Source of the DNA: Paenibacillus sp. MSJ-34 | Lineage (GTDB): Bacteria > Bacillota > Bacilli > Paenibacillales > Paenibacillaceae | DNA: 64,000 nt | NCBI RefSeq assembly: GCF_018918005.1 | Contig: NZ_JAHLPR010000010.1 | Coordinates: forward strand, 1 to 64,000 | Direction: 5' to 3' | Shown here: positions 43,981 to 54,135 of the stretch, piece by piece | Layout of the letters: the number at the start of each line of letters is the position of its first letter | Position numbering within the stretch: the stretch's first letter is position 1 | The notes under the pieces: model-generated | Told to the model about the DNA's origin: nothing | The model's input: the letters and a program-made list of their open reading frames with translations, nothing else | Database searches by the model: none | Program-made: the position numbers and the translations under genes

Positions 43981-44250
43981 ATGACCACGGAATTTATCAT
44001 CGGATTGGCAGGTCAGGCGGTCTACACCGTATTGAAAGTGTCCGCGCCATTGCTTATTATGGCGTTGGCCGTCGGTCTGACCGTGAGCATACTGCAAGCG
44101 ACGACGCAAATCCAGGAACAAACGCTCGCGTTCGTTCCGAAAATTATCGCCGTATTTGTCGCTTTGCTTCTTTTCGGCCCGTGGATCTTAACGACCATGG
44201 TCGACTTTACATACAGCATCTTGAATAATTTACATCAATATATCGGATAG
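43981..44250 (+). CDS. fliQ: Flagellar type III export gate protein FliQ
   Basis: A small 89-residue protein with two membrane hairpin segments: VYTVLKVSAPLLIMALAVGL and PKIIAVFVALLLFGPWILTT. Motif SILQATTQIQEQTLAFVPKI is the family signature. It packs around FliP and FliR in the export gate. The start is supported by TTAGGAGTG and by typical length. Confidence 0.96.
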   Translation: MTTEFIIGLAGQAVYTVLKVSAPLLIMALAVGLTVSILQATTQIQEQTLAFVPKIIAVFVALLLFGPWILTTMVDFTYSILNNLHQYIG

Positions 44251-44261
44251 GCTGTGAGCAG

Positions 44262-45044
44262 ATGGAAGTCATAATGCAAGCCTTCCCTGTCTTTTTGCTT
44301 ATTTTTTGTCGAATCACATCGTTTTTTGTTGTCGCCCCTGTCTTTTCGACGCGAAACGTCCCGGCGCCGTTCAAAATCGGACTTTCTTTTTTCGTCGCGT
44401 TGATTATTTTCTTGACATACGGCATAACGAAAAGCGTACCGACCGATACCTTTTACATCGTTTCGATCTTGCGCGAGATTATTGTCGGCCTGTTAATGGG
44501 ATTTACGGCCTACGTCTTTTTTTCCGCGATTCATACGGCAGGCGGATTCATCGATATGCAAATCGGGTTCGGGATTGCGAACGTCATCGACCCGGTTTCG
44601 GGTTTGAACTCGCCGATTATGGGCGGTTTTAAATATTTGGTGGCCACGCTGCTGTTCTTAACGATGAACGGCCATCATTATTTATTGAATGCGCTCATTC
44701 GCAGTTATGAAGTGGTGCCTTTGACGAATGAATTGTTTGGGCGGATTGCGGAAGGACGCATTTCGGAGTTTTTGGTGCTTACTTTCGCTCACGCTTTCGT
44801 GCTCGCGTTTCAACTCGCGGCTCCGCTTGTCGTCGCGTTGTTTCTGACGGACGTCGGACTCGGTTTTCTGGCGCGGACGGCGCCTCAATTCAATGTGTTC
44901 GTCATCGGGATCCCGTTGAAAATTATTGTCGGTTTGTTGATGCTGTTCTTTGTCATGTCCGGACTGGCGGTCATTTTCCAACAATTGTTCGCCCGCATGT
45001 TCGAATCGCTCGATCAATTGCTCTATTTAATGAACGCGATTTGA
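44262..45044 (+). CDS. fliR: Flagellar type III export gate protein FliR
   Basis: The 260-residue polytopic protein has about six hydrophobic segments, beginning QAFPVFLLIFCRITSFFVVA. Family motifs are VFSTRNVPAPFKIGLSFFVA, GGFIDMQIGFGIANVIDPVS and GLGFLARTAPQFNVFVIGIP. It completes the FliPQR pore. ATG at 44262 lies 11 bp after fliQ; ATG at 44274 is an alternative. Confidence 0.95.
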   Translation: MEVIMQAFPVFLLIFCRITSFFVVAPVFSTRNVPAPFKIGLSFFVALIIFLTYGITKSVPTDTFYIVSILREIIVGLLMGFTAYVFFSAIHTAGGFIDMQIGFGIANVIDPVSGLNSPIMGGFKYLVATLLFLTMNGHHYLLNALIRSYEVVPLTNELFGRIAEGRISEFLVLTFAHAFVLAFQLAAPLVVALFLTDVGLGFLARTAPQFNVFVIGIPLKIIVGLLMLFFVMSGLAVIFQQLFARMFESLDQLLYLMNAI

Positions 45045-45083
45045 GTTTTGTTTTGAATTCCAGTTCAAAAAGGGGGGGCATTC

Positions 45084-46172
45084 GTGCAATTGCGCTATAG
45101 CCTTGACCTTCAGCTTTTTTCACAAGAGAAGACGGAAAAAGCGACGCCAAAAAAACGCAAGGAGGCGCGGCAAAAAGGTCAAGTTGCAAAAAGTGCGGAA
45201 ATACCCGGTTCTGCCATTCTATTGGGAGCGTTTTTATGCTTGCTCATGTTCAGCGGTTTTTTTAAGGACCATCTGCTCCGGTTGTTTCGCGAACCGCTGG
45301 CGAACCGGTTGAATGAAACGATTACCGAGCAAAATGTGATGACGTTATTCGCCGATTTCACCTTGCAAATGCTCATTTTTCTTGCGCCTATTTTCGTCAT
45401 GGCTATCGTCGTCGCGATCTTGGCCAATTATATGCAGATCGGCTTTTTGCTCACGGGCGAGCCGCTGAAAATGAAATTGAGCAAGCTTGATCCGATCAAA
45501 GGTTTCAAAAATATTTTCTCGATGCGCTCCGTCGTCGAATTTTTCAAGTCAATGCTGAAATTGGCGGTGATCGGGCTTCTCGTCTATACGTCGCTTTGGG
45601 GCGAACGGGAACATTTGCTCATGCTGTCCCATCTGTCGGTGGAGCAAATCTTTCAATTCGCGGCGAAATTAACATTGTCGCTCGGCTTGAAAATCGCGGC
45701 TTTGCTGCTGGTGCTCGCCTTTTTCGACTATATGTACCAGCGTTATTCGCATGAGAAGAGCTTGCGAATGTCCAAGCAGGACATTAAAGACGAGTTCAAG
45801 AAGATGGAGGGCGATCCGCTGATCAAAGGAAAGATTCGCGAACGCCAGCGCCGTATGGCGCTGCGGCGAATGATGCAGGATGTTCCGAAAGCGGATGTCA
45901 TCATTACGAACCCGACTCACTTTGCCGTCGCTCTAAAGTACGATTCGGGCGAAATGGAAGCTCCGCAAATTATTGCGAAAGGCCAGGATTATGTGGCGCT
46001 GAAAATTAAAGAAATCGCCAAAGAGCATGGAATCGTGACGATGGAAAATAAACCTTTGGCCAGAGCGCTGTTCGAACGGACGGAAATCGGAGATTCCATT
46101 CCGGCGGATTTGTTCCAGGCGGTAGCCGAAGTTCTGGCCTATGTGTACAAGCTCAAAGGAAAATCGAAATAA
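45084..46172 (+). CDS. flhB: Flagellar export specificity switch FlhB
   Basis: A 362-residue protein. Four membrane segments lie within the first 215 residues. The N-terminal signature is KTEKATPKKRKEARQKGQVA. The cytoplasmic domain carries the self-cleavage motif Asn276-Pro277-Thr278-His279 in IITNPTHFAVALKY, followed by IVTMENKPLARALFERTEIG. After cleavage the domain interacts with FliK to switch from hook to filament export. The start is GTG at 45084 after a seven-G ribosome site. A separate protein resembling only this C-terminal domain is encoded at 14141-14455. Confidence 0.97.
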   Translation: MQLRYSLDLQLFSQEKTEKATPKKRKEARQKGQVAKSAEIPGSAILLGAFLCLLMFSGFFKDHLLRLFREPLANRLNETITEQNVMTLFADFTLQMLIFLAPIFVMAIVVAILANYMQIGFLLTGEPLKMKLSKLDPIKGFKNIFSMRSVVEFFKSMLKLAVIGLLVYTSLWGEREHLLMLSHLSVEQIFQFAAKLTLSLGLKIAALLLVLAFFDYMYQRYSHEKSLRMSKQDIKDEFKKMEGDPLIKGKIRERQRRMALRRMMQDVPKADVIITNPTHFAVALKYDSGEMEAPQIIAKGQDYVALKIKEIAKEHGIVTMENKPLARALFERTEIGDSIPADLFQAVAEVLAYVYKLKGKSK

Positions 46173-46196
46173 AGCAGGGGATTGGAGGTGGCAAAC

Positions 46197-48230
46197 TTGA
46201 AGGCTAAAGATTTAACCGTTCTTCTCGGAATCATCGGTATCGTTCTTATGATGGTTTTGCCGATCCCGACTTGGCTTTTGGATATTTTATTGATTATTAA
46301 CATATCGCTTGCACTCATGGTTTTGCTAATCGCCATGAATACGAAAGAAGCGCTGCAGTTCTCCATTTTTCCGGCGCTGCTGCTGATTACGACACTGTTT
46401 CGGCTGGCGCTTAACATTTCGACGACAAAGCTTATCTTGGGCCAGGCCAATGCGGGACATGTCGTAGCCACCTTCGGCGGTTGGGTAGCGCAGGGAGAAC
46501 CGGCTGTCGGATTTATCGTCTTTCTCATTCTGGTCGTCGTACAGTTTATCGTCATTACGAAAGGTTCGGAACGCGTCGCCGAGGTTGCCGCCCGCTTTAC
46601 GCTCGACGCGATGCCCGGGAAGCAGATGAGCATCGACGCCGATTTGAACGCAGGCCTGATCAACGAACAGCAAGCGCGGGAACGCCGGGCCAAAATCGAG
46701 AAGGAAGCCGACTTTTACGGTGCGATGGACGGGGCGAGCAAGTTCGTCAAGGGGGATGCGATCGCATCCATCATCATCTTGCTCATTAACTTGATCGGCG
46801 GTTTTATTATCGGGATTGCCATTCACGGAATGCAGTTCGGAGAAGCGCTCGGCACTTACTCCATCTTAACGATCGGCGACGGGCTGGTCAGCCAAATTCC
46901 TGCGCTGCTCATCTCGACGGCGGCCGGTCTCATCGTGACGAGAGCCGCTTCCGACGGCAATTTGGCCGACGATTTAAGCGGACAAGTATTTACATATCCG
47001 AAATTGATATATATTGTGGCAGGCACGATTACGGTACTAGGACTTTTTACCCCTATCGGCATCATGGCTACCTTGCCGTTTGCGGCGCTGCTGCTGTTTG
47101 CCGCGAGAAGAATGCAGAAGACGCTTGCCAAACGGCAAATCGAAGAGGAACAGCAAGAAGAAGAGCAGCAAATCGAAGAGGTGCGCAGTCCGGAAAGCGT
47201 CATAAGCTTGCTTCAGGTCGATCCGATCGAATTCGAATTCGGCTATGGGTTAATTCCGCTTGCCGATACGCAGCAGGGCGGGGATTTGCTTGACCGGATC
47301 ATTATGATCCGGCGGCAATGCGCCCTGGAATTGGGACTTGTCGTACCTGTAATCCGAATTCGCGACAATATTCAACTTAAACCGAACGAATACGTCATCA
47401 AAATTAAAGGAAATACGGTAGCCCGCGGTGAATTATTACTTAATCACTATTTGGCTATGAGTCCCGGGTATGAGGACGATTCGATCAACGGCATCGAAAC
47501 GACGGAACCCGCATTCGGCTTGCCCGCTTTGTGGATTGACGAAGCGACGAAGGAACGCGCGGAACTGGCGGGTTATACGGTCGTCGATCCGCCGTCCGTC
47601 GTTGCGACGCATTTGACGGAAATCATCAAGAAACATGCGCATGAATTGATCGGACGCCAGGAGACAAAGGCGCTGGTGGAGAACGTCAAGGAAACGTATC
47701 CCGCGCTCGTCGACGATCTCATTCCGTCCGTGCTGACGATCGGGGAAGTTCAGAAGGTGCTCGCCAAGCTGTTGCGCGAGAAAATTTCGATCCGCGACTT
47801 AGTGACCATTTTCGAAACGTTGGCGGACTACGGCACCTATTCGAAAGACCCGGACGTTCTGACCGAATATGTGCGGCAAGCGCTGTCGAGGCAAATTACG
47901 CAGCAATATACGTCGCAAGGAGAAACGTTGCGGGTCATTACCGTCGGACCTTCGCTGGAGAAAAAAATTGCGGAAAGCGTCCATACCTCCGATCAAGGAA
48001 GCTATTTGGCGCTCGATCCTTCGGCAACGCAGCAAATTTTCCAGAAGCTGACCGAACAAGTGCAGCGTCTCCTCCAATCCGGCCAGCAGCCGATCATTTT
48101 GACGTCGCCGACGATCCGGATGTATTTGCGGCAAGTGATCGAACGGACGATGCAGGATGTGCCTGTCATTTCGTACAGCGAGCTTGAGCCTAACGTAGAA
48201 ATACAAAGTGTCGGGGTGGTGAACTTATGA
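46197..48230 (+). CDS. flhA: Flagellar export gate protein FlhA
   Basis: The 677-residue export gate has eight or so membrane segments in the first 330 residues and a large cytoplasmic domain. Conserved blocks are TLFRLALNISTTKLILGQAN, the FHIPEP region with TLDAMPGKQMSIDADLNAGL, then EADFYGAMDGASKFVKGDAI and DGLVSQIPALLISTAAGLIV. The cytoplasmic part includes GQETKALVENVKETYPALVD-like sequence before VLTIGEVQKVLAKLLREKIS. TTG at 46197 is seven bases from GGAGGTG; the longer reading from 46182 would overlap it. Confidence 0.97.
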   Translation: MKAKDLTVLLGIIGIVLMMVLPIPTWLLDILLIINISLALMVLLIAMNTKEALQFSIFPALLLITTLFRLALNISTTKLILGQANAGHVVATFGGWVAQGEPAVGFIVFLILVVVQFIVITKGSERVAEVAARFTLDAMPGKQMSIDADLNAGLINEQQARERRAKIEKEADFYGAMDGASKFVKGDAIASIIILLINLIGGFIIGIAIHGMQFGEALGTYSILTIGDGLVSQIPALLISTAAGLIVTRAASDGNLADDLSGQVFTYPKLIYIVAGTITVLGLFTPIGIMATLPFAALLLFAARRMQKTLAKRQIEEEQQEEEQQIEEVRSPESVISLLQVDPIEFEFGYGLIPLADTQQGGDLLDRIIMIRRQCALELGLVVPVIRIRDNIQLKPNEYVIKIKGNTVARGELLLNHYLAMSPGYEDDSINGIETTEPAFGLPALWIDEATKERAELAGYTVVDPPSVVATHLTEIIKKHAHELIGRQETKALVENVKETYPALVDDLIPSVLTIGEVQKVLAKLLREKISIRDLVTIFETLADYGTYSKDPDVLTEYVRQALSRQITQQYTSQGETLRVITVGPSLEKKIAESVHTSDQGSYLALDPSATQQIFQKLTEQVQRLLQSGQQPIILTSPTIRMYLRQVIERTMQDVPVISYSELEPNVEIQSVGVVNL

Positions 48231-49525
48231 GGGTCAAACGATATATCGTAGAGACGATGCCGACGGCGATGAAGCAAATTCGGGAAGAACTCGGGCATGA
48301 CGCGGTCATTCTGAGCACGAAAGATATGTACATCGGCGGTTTTCTCGGCATGTTCCGCAAAAAAAGAATCGAAGTGATCGCAGCCGTGGACAAAACGGCA
48401 ACCGCAGGCGGCGGCAAATCGTCCCTGCCCCGGCAGGCGGCACCCCCCGCGCCTGCGGCTCAGTTTGCGGCCGCCGTCGCGGCGCTGCAAAAAGAAGAAA
48501 CGGCGGCCGCATCCCCTTCTTCGGCGGAAGCGCAGCCGCGGCCGCACCGGGTTGCGGCTGTTGCACAATTGACGGAAGAGCGGCATGCGCCAATTGAACT
48601 CCGGGAATCCAATCCGGAGATTTCGGCGTTGCCCGGCCCTTCGAACGGCTCGACGCGCGACGAGCTCCTGCTGCAAGAGATCAGGCAGATGAAGGAAACG
48701 CTGTCCCGTTTGACCCGGCAATCTTCGTTGGGATCGCAGCTGCCGGAGCCGCTGCAGCAACTCGAACGATTATTGGCAGAGCATGAAGTCGATCCGGAAT
48801 TGACGGCGCAATGGATCGAGTCGCTTCACGAAGAAGCGGAGGAGCGGGGGTTGGACATCGACGAAGCGTTCGTCCGGGACGGCATAAGGCGCTACCTGAG
48901 TAATATCGTCGGTCCGGCGCTTACCGGCGGCATCGCGCCAGAAACGCGTATCGTGTATGTGGCGGGCCCGACCGGCGTCGGCAAAACGACGACCATCGCC
49001 AAGCTTGCGGCGGAGCAGCTGTTCCGAAACAACCGGAAAGTCGGCTTGATTACTTCGGATACGTACCGGATCGCCGCGGTGGAACAGCTGCGCACTTATG
49101 CGACGATTTTGAACATACCGCTCGAAGTTGTCAACTCGCCCAAAGATTTTATGCGGGCCATGGGCAATTTGGAAGCCTGCGATCTCATCCTGATGGATAC
49201 GGCAGGCAGAAACTTCCGCAACGAAATGCTCGTTTCCGAACTGAACAGTTTGTTTAGGCCGTTGGACCATAGCGAGATGTATTTAGTCCTAAGCCTTACT
49301 TCGAAGTATCGGGACATGAAGACGATCGTAGACCATTTTACGAAGTTTAAGCTAGACAAGGTCATTTTTACGAAAATGGACGAAACGAAATGTTATGGGC
49401 CGATTTTGAATTTTGTTCATGATTACGACGTCAAGCTTTCCTATGTGACGAACGGCCAAAATGTGCCGGAAGATATCGAAATCCTTCAAGAAGAAGCGCT
49501 GATAAATCTCATCTTAGGAGAATAG
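48227..49525 (+). CDS. flhF: SRP-family GTPase FlhF
   Basis: The 432-residue protein sets flagellar position and number. The N-terminal B domain contains RVKRYIVETMPTAMKQIREE. A flexible Ala/Pro-rich linker covers about 55-140, and the C-terminal NG GTPase has G1 [17 protein letters not shown] (245-261), G2/insertion SDTYRIAAVEQLRTYATILN and G3 LILMDTAGRNFRNEM, with FTKMDETKCYG as G4. It overlaps flhA by 4 bp. FlhF works with the MinD-like FlhG encoded next. Confidence 0.96.
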   Translation: MRVKRYIVETMPTAMKQIREELGHDAVILSTKDMYIGGFLGMFRKKRIEVIAAVDKTATAGGGKSSLPRQAAPPAPAAQFAAAVAALQKEETAAASPSSAEAQPRPHRVAAVAQLTEERHAPIELRESNPEISALPGPSNGSTRDELLLQEIRQMKETLSRLTRQSSLGSQLPEPLQQLERLLAEHEVDPELTAQWIESLHEEAEERGLDIDEAFVRDGIRRYLSNIVGPALTGGIAPETRIVYVAGPTGVGKTTTIAKLAAEQLFRNNRKVGLITSDTYRIAAVEQLRTYATILNIPLEVVNSPKDFMRAMGNLEACDLILMDTAGRNFRNEMLVSELNSLFRPLDHSEMYLVLSLTSKYRDMKTIVDHFTKFKLDKVIFTKMDETKCYGPILNFVHDYDVKLSYVTNGQNVPEDIEILQEEALINLILGE

Positions 49526-49529
49526 GCCC

Positions 49530-50408
49530 ATGTTTGATCAAGCACAAGCTTTAAGAAATCTTGTCCGCAACCGGGAAAGCCTGCGTCAAGGCGAGAGACG
49601 GACGAAAATCGTTACGATAACGAGCGGAAAAGGCGGGGTCGGCAAGTCGAATTTCACGTTGAACTTCGCTTTGTCGCTGCAATCGCTGGGCCAGAAGGCA
49701 TTAGTATTCGATGCGGATATCGGAATGGCCAATATCGACGTATTAATGGGCGTGCAAGCAAGATATCATTTATACCATTTATTGAAACGGGAAAAGACGA
49801 TTTGGGAGATTATACATACCGGACCGAAGGAATTGCAATTTATCGCGGGGGGATCCGGATTTCAGGATTTGCTGTCCCTGCCGGAAGAAGATTTGAATTA
49901 TTTTACGGAACAAGTCGATCAGTTGACCGGCTCCGTCGATTACATATTGTTCGATACCGGAGCGGGCCTCAGCAAGGAAACGTTGAAATTTATCGTAGCG
50001 GCCGACGAAACGATCGTCGTGACGACGCCGGAGCCGACTTCGATAACCGACGCATACGCATTGATCAAAGTAGTGCACCGCATGCGCCCGGACGTCTCAT
50101 TTCAACTTGTTGTCAATCGAGTGGCCGACGTATCCGAAGGCCGGCAAACGGCGGATAAAATCAAATTGGTGGCAGAGCAATTTCTCGAATTGGATATACC
50201 GACGCTCGGCTATATATCCGACGATTCGAACGTATCCAAGGCGGTGAAGAAGCAGGTGCCGTTTACGATCGCTTTTCCGAACAGCATCGCTTCCAAGGAA
50301 ATTGCGCAAATGTCGACCAGATTTATAACAGGTCAACGTTATACCGAACCCGTCCCAGGCGGTGTCAAAGGTTTTTTCAACAAGATGTTACGACTTCAAA
50401 GGAAGTGA
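49530..50408 (+). CDS. flhG: MinD-like ATPase FlhG (YlxH)
   Basis: A 292-residue deviant Walker-A ATPase: IVTITSGKGGVGKSNFTLNF contains the signature Lys pair. Further motifs are VFDADIGMANIDVLMGV and ILFDTGAGLSKETLKFIVAA. An N-terminal peptide, FDQAQALRNLVRNRES, matches the DQAxxLR motif that activates FlhF GTPase activity. A C-terminal amphipathic helix for membrane binding is suggested by GGVKGFFNKMLRLQRK. It follows flhF by 4 bp. Confidence 0.95.
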   Translation: MFDQAQALRNLVRNRESLRQGERRTKIVTITSGKGGVGKSNFTLNFALSLQSLGQKALVFDADIGMANIDVLMGVQARYHLYHLLKREKTIWEIIHTGPKELQFIAGGSGFQDLLSLPEEDLNYFTEQVDQLTGSVDYILFDTGAGLSKETLKFIVAADETIVVTTPEPTSITDAYALIKVVHRMRPDVSFQLVVNRVADVSEGRQTADKIKLVAEQFLELDIPTLGYISDDSNVSKAVKKQVPFTIAFPNSIASKEIAQMSTRFITGQRYTEPVPGGVKGFFNKMLRLQRK

Positions 50409-50415
50409 TGCCGAT

Positions 50416-51573
50416 ATGCGTACCACAAAAGTATTGGTAGTAGACGACTCCGCTTTTATGCGTAAATATATATCCGATTTAATTAACGCAGACCCGGCTT
50501 TAACCGTTGTCGGAACTGCGAAAAACGGGGAGGACGGGGTCGAACAAGTCAAACGGATTCAGCCGGATGTCGTGACGATGGATATCGAGATGCCGGTCAT
50601 GAACGGGCTGCAGGCGCTGGAGAAAATAATGAGCGAATGCCCCGTTCCCGTCATAATGCTGTCCAGCTTGACGGATCAAGGCACAAAAGAAACGATTATG
50701 GCTTTGGAATACGGAGCGTTCGACTTTATCAAAAAACCTTCCGGCTCGATCTCGTTCGACATCCATAAAGTCGGCGGATTGCTTAGGGAAAAGTTGAAAG
50801 CGGCGGCCGTTTCGAGAACGGTCCGAACGAAGCCCAAGGCGGGGCCGCCGCCCGGTTTGCCGCCGGTTCAAGCGCAGTCCGCTCCTATTACCGCAGCGAA
50901 ACCGCGGGAGAAGATGAGACCGCGCGCGTTCGAACCGCAAGCGGAAGAAATCGCCCATGCCCCTTCCGCGCCGTTCGTTAGCCGCAACAAGTCGGCATTT
51001 CAAAGTTTGGTGGCGGTCGGAACGTCTACCGGAGGGCCGCGAGCATTGAAGGAATTGCTGTCCGTATTGCCGGAACACTTTCCGGCTCCGATCGTCATTG
51101 TGCAGCATATGCCTGCCAATTTCACCAAATCGCTCGCCGCCCGGCTCGACTCGTTGTGCAGAATTCGCGTGGTCGAAGCCGCAAACGGGCAGACGCTGGA
51201 AGCGGGTACGGCTTATATCGCGCCCGGCGGATTCCACATGACGGTTGCAAAGGATCGGAACGGCGCCTATCAAGCGCTTCTGAACCGTTCCGAGCTGCGC
51301 GGCGGCCATCGGCCTTCCGTCGACACGCTGTTCGAATCGTTGCTGCCATGGAAGGAACTGCGCCGCCACATCGTTCTATTGACAGGCATGGGCAGCGACG
51401 GGGCCAAATCGATGAAGGCGTTATACGATGACGGGGTCAAATCGACTTTCGCCGAGAGCGAGGAGACGTGCGTCGTCTATGGAATGCCGCGTTCGGCAAT
51501 CGAGTTGAATTGCGTATCTTATACTTTGCCTTTGCAAGACATAGCTCCACAGTTGCTTCATGTTGTCAAATAG
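50416..51573 (+). CDS. cheB: Chemotaxis protein-glutamate methylesterase CheB
   Basis: The 385-residue enzyme has a receiver domain with Asp56 (DVVTMDIEMPVMNG) and a C-terminal methylesterase/deamidase domain with the triad Ser204 (VGTSTGGPRA), His231 (VQHMPANFT) and Asp328 (GMGSDGA). A Pro-rich linker covers about 138-190. It removes methyl groups from chemoreceptors during adaptation. ATG at 50416 follows AAAGGAAGTG. The matching methyltransferase CheR is not in this window. Confidence 0.96.
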   Translation: MRTTKVLVVDDSAFMRKYISDLINADPALTVVGTAKNGEDGVEQVKRIQPDVVTMDIEMPVMNGLQALEKIMSECPVPVIMLSSLTDQGTKETIMALEYGAFDFIKKPSGSISFDIHKVGGLLREKLKAAAVSRTVRTKPKAGPPPGLPPVQAQSAPITAAKPREKMRPRAFEPQAEEIAHAPSAPFVSRNKSAFQSLVAVGTSTGGPRALKELLSVLPEHFPAPIVIVQHMPANFTKSLAARLDSLCRIRVVEAANGQTLEAGTAYIAPGGFHMTVAKDRNGAYQALLNRSELRGGHRPSVDTLFESLLPWKELRRHIVLLTGMGSDGAKSMKALYDDGVKSTFAESEETCVVYGMPRSAIELNCVSYTLPLQDIAPQLLHVVK

Positions 51574-51606
51574 CGGAATGGATTTCATTGAGGAGGTGCT
51601 TGGATC

Positions 51607-53637
51607 ATGGAAATGAATCAATATTTATCCATGTTTATTGACGAATCGACGGAACACTTGCAATCATTGAACGAAAATATGCTGCAATTGGAAAACAGCC
51701 CCGAGGACCTGGGCATCGTGCAAATTATTTTTCGCTCGGCCCACACGTTAAAAGGAATGTCTGCCACGATGGGCTTTGAAGATTTAGCGTCTTTGACCCA
51801 TCAAATGGAGAACGTATTGGATTTGGTCCGCAACGGCCAATTGAAAATGAACAGCCATATTTTCGATACGTTATTTAAAAGTCTGGACGCATTGGAATCG
51901 ATGGTACAGGATATTACGCAAGGCGGGGAAGGGAAGGCGGACGTCTCCCATATCGTTGCCCAATTACGTGCGATAGAAAGCGGTGATTTCGAAGATTCCG
52001 CGGCAAGCTCAAACTCCGGAAACCACAATGCCTCGCCGGAAGGCGTTCAATTGGACCAATACCAGTTCTCGGTGCTGGACCAGTCGATCGCGGCGGGGAA
52101 CACCGTTTTTTACATCGAAGTGACCGTACGGGAAGATTGCGTGCTGAAAGGCGCGCGCGCCTATATGGTGTTCGACTGCTTGGAACGCAACGGGGAAGTC
52201 GTGAAATCGAATCCTTCCGTGCAAGATTTGGAGCAGGAAAAATTCGATCGAAGCTTCTCGGTATACTTTATCTCCCAAGTGGGGCAAGAGCAGTTGCAGC
52301 AATCGATTTCACAAATTTCCGAAATCGAGCAAGTACATATCGTCTCTGTCGATCATGAGACATTGAATCATTTGAACCGGCAGCAAGAGCAGAAGGCGGA
52401 ACTCGCAAGCGCGAAACGGGAGGCGGCGGCGACCAGCGTCAAGGCTTCGGAAAGCGCGCCTGCCAGAACAGCGGGAACGGCTGCGGCGACGCGCACCATT
52501 CGCGTCGACATCGAACGCCTGGACGTCCTGATGAATTTATTCAGCGAATTGCTGATCGACCGCGTTCGCTTGGAGCAATTGGCAAGCGAAATCAAACGGA
52601 CGGATTTGACGGAGACGGTCGAACATATGACCCGCGTCAGCGGCGATTTGCAAAATATTGTGCTGAAGCTGCGCATGGTACCGGTCGATACGGTATTTAA
52701 CCGCTTTCCGCGCATGGTTCGCGATCTGGCCAAATCGCTGGACAAAAAAGTCGATCTGGTCATTACGGGAGCGGATACGGAACTCGACCGTACCGTTATC
52801 GAAGAGATCGGCGATCCGCTCGTTCATTTGCTGCGCAATTCGATCGATCATGGCGTCGAAGCGATCTCAGGCCGGCTGGCGGCCGGGAAGCCGGAAACGG
52901 GCACGATCCAATTGCGGGCGTTCCATAGCGGCAATCACGTCTTTATCGAAATCGAGGATGACGGTCAAGGCATTAACCGCGACAAAGTGTTGCAAACGGC
53001 GTTGAAAAACGGAGTCATCGGCGCCGACGAGGCGAAATCGATGACCGACGAGCAAGTATACAACCTGCTGTTCGCTTCCGGTTTCAGCACGGCCGATAAA
53101 GTGTCGGATATATCCGGCCGAGGCGTAGGACTTGACGTCGTGAAATCGAAGATCGCCTCGCTCGGAGGGAATGTGTCGATCGAATCGACGCCGGGACAAG
53201 GCTCCAAATTTTCCGTCCAGCTTCCGCTTACGCTTTCGATTATTTCGGCCATGCTGGTCGGACTCGGATCCGAGAAATATGCGATACCGCTCTCGTCGAT
53301 CGTCGAGACGATGGTGATCGATCATAAACAAATTCGCACCGTTCACGGCAATCAAATGATCGATTACCGTCAATCGATCATCCCGGTCATTTCGCTGGCT
53401 CAAGTATTCGACTGTCCGGACTCGGCCGTCGATAGCGAGGAAGAATCCGAGGTGATCGTCATTAGAAAAGGAGACCGATTGGCAGCGTTTATGGTGGACG
53501 AGTTTATCGGCCAAAGCGAAATTGTCATCAAAACGATGGGGAAATATTTAACGAATATATATGGCATTTCCGGCGCGACGATATTGGGCGACGGACAAGT
53601 GGCGCTCATCATCGACCCGAACGCGCTGGTGAAATAA
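51607..53637 (+). CDS. cheA: Chemotaxis sensor histidine kinase CheA
   Basis: A 676-residue kinase. The Hpt domain has phospho-accepting His46 in IIFRSAHTLKGMSATMGFED. A CheY/CheB-binding P2 region follows (about 150-260). The dimerisation helices contain IRVDIERLDVLMNLFSELLI, the ATPase domain LVHLLRNSIDHGVEAI with ISGRGVGLDVVKSKI, and the C-terminal CheW-like domain AMLVGLGSEKYAIPLSSIVE. ATG at 51607 follows GAGGAGGTG. All kinase boxes (N, G1, G2) appear intact. Confidence 0.97.
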   Translation: MEMNQYLSMFIDESTEHLQSLNENMLQLENSPEDLGIVQIIFRSAHTLKGMSATMGFEDLASLTHQMENVLDLVRNGQLKMNSHIFDTLFKSLDALESMVQDITQGGEGKADVSHIVAQLRAIESGDFEDSAASSNSGNHNASPEGVQLDQYQFSVLDQSIAAGNTVFYIEVTVREDCVLKGARAYMVFDCLERNGEVVKSNPSVQDLEQEKFDRSFSVYFISQVGQEQLQQSISQISEIEQVHIVSVDHETLNHLNRQQEQKAELASAKREAAATSVKASESAPARTAGTAAATRTIRVDIERLDVLMNLFSELLIDRVRLEQLASEIKRTDLTETVEHMTRVSGDLQNIVLKLRMVPVDTVFNRFPRMVRDLAKSLDKKVDLVITGADTELDRTVIEEIGDPLVHLLRNSIDHGVEAISGRLAAGKPETGTIQLRAFHSGNHVFIEIEDDGQGINRDKVLQTALKNGVIGADEAKSMTDEQVYNLLFASGFSTADKVSDISGRGVGLDVVKSKIASLGGNVSIESTPGQGSKFSVQLPLTLSIISAMLVGLGSEKYAIPLSSIVETMVIDHKQIRTVHGNQMIDYRQSIIPVISLAQVFDCPDSAVDSEEESEVIVIRKGDRLAAFMVDEFIGQSEIVIKTMGKYLTNIYGISGATILGDGQVALIIDPNALVK

Positions 53638-53670
53638 ATAGCACACAAAACTTTGAGGAGGGTTCATGGT

Positions 53671-54132
53671 ATGGGAGAAGAAATGAAAGTGATCGTGTTC
53701 GCGTTAGGAAATGAAGAATATGGCATCGAAGTCGATCAAGTTCGCACGATCGAGCGAATGCTGCCGATTACCCGCGTACCGAAAACATACGCTTTTGTGA
53801 AAGGTGTCATTAATTTGCGCGGCGTCGTCGTGCCGATCATCGATTTGCGGGGACGGTTCGGACTGCCGGAGACGGAATATACGGAACATACCCGTATCGT
53901 GATCGTCGCGGTCGCGGATATGGAAGTCGGCTTTATCGTCGATGCCGCTAGCGACGTCATCGACTTGAACAGCGATCAAATCGAGTCTCCTCCGGAAGTC
54001 GTCGGCGGCATTAAAGCGAAATATTTGCGCGGTGTCGCCAAAATTGGCGAGGACCGGTTGCTCATTATGCTCAATTTGCCGGAAGTGCTGAACAAGAGCG
54101 AAATTATCCAACTGGAAAGTTTAGAGGAGTAA
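53671..54132 (+). CDS. cheW: Chemotaxis coupling protein CheW
   Basis: A 153-residue adaptor linking receptors to CheA. Conserved segments are VIVFALGNEEYGIEVDQVRT, then PITRVPKTYAFVKGVINLRG and VVVPIIDLRGRFGLPE. ATG at 53671 follows GAGGAGGG; an ATG at 53665 is out of frame. Size and fold are normal. Confidence 0.96.
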   Translation: MGEEMKVIVFALGNEEYGIEVDQVRTIERMLPITRVPKTYAFVKGVINLRGVVVPIIDLRGRFGLPETEYTEHTRIVIVAVADMEVGFIVDAASDVIDLNSDQIESPPEVVGGIKAKYLRGVAKIGEDRLLIMLNLPEVLNKSEIIQLESLEE

Positions 54133-54135
54133 CGC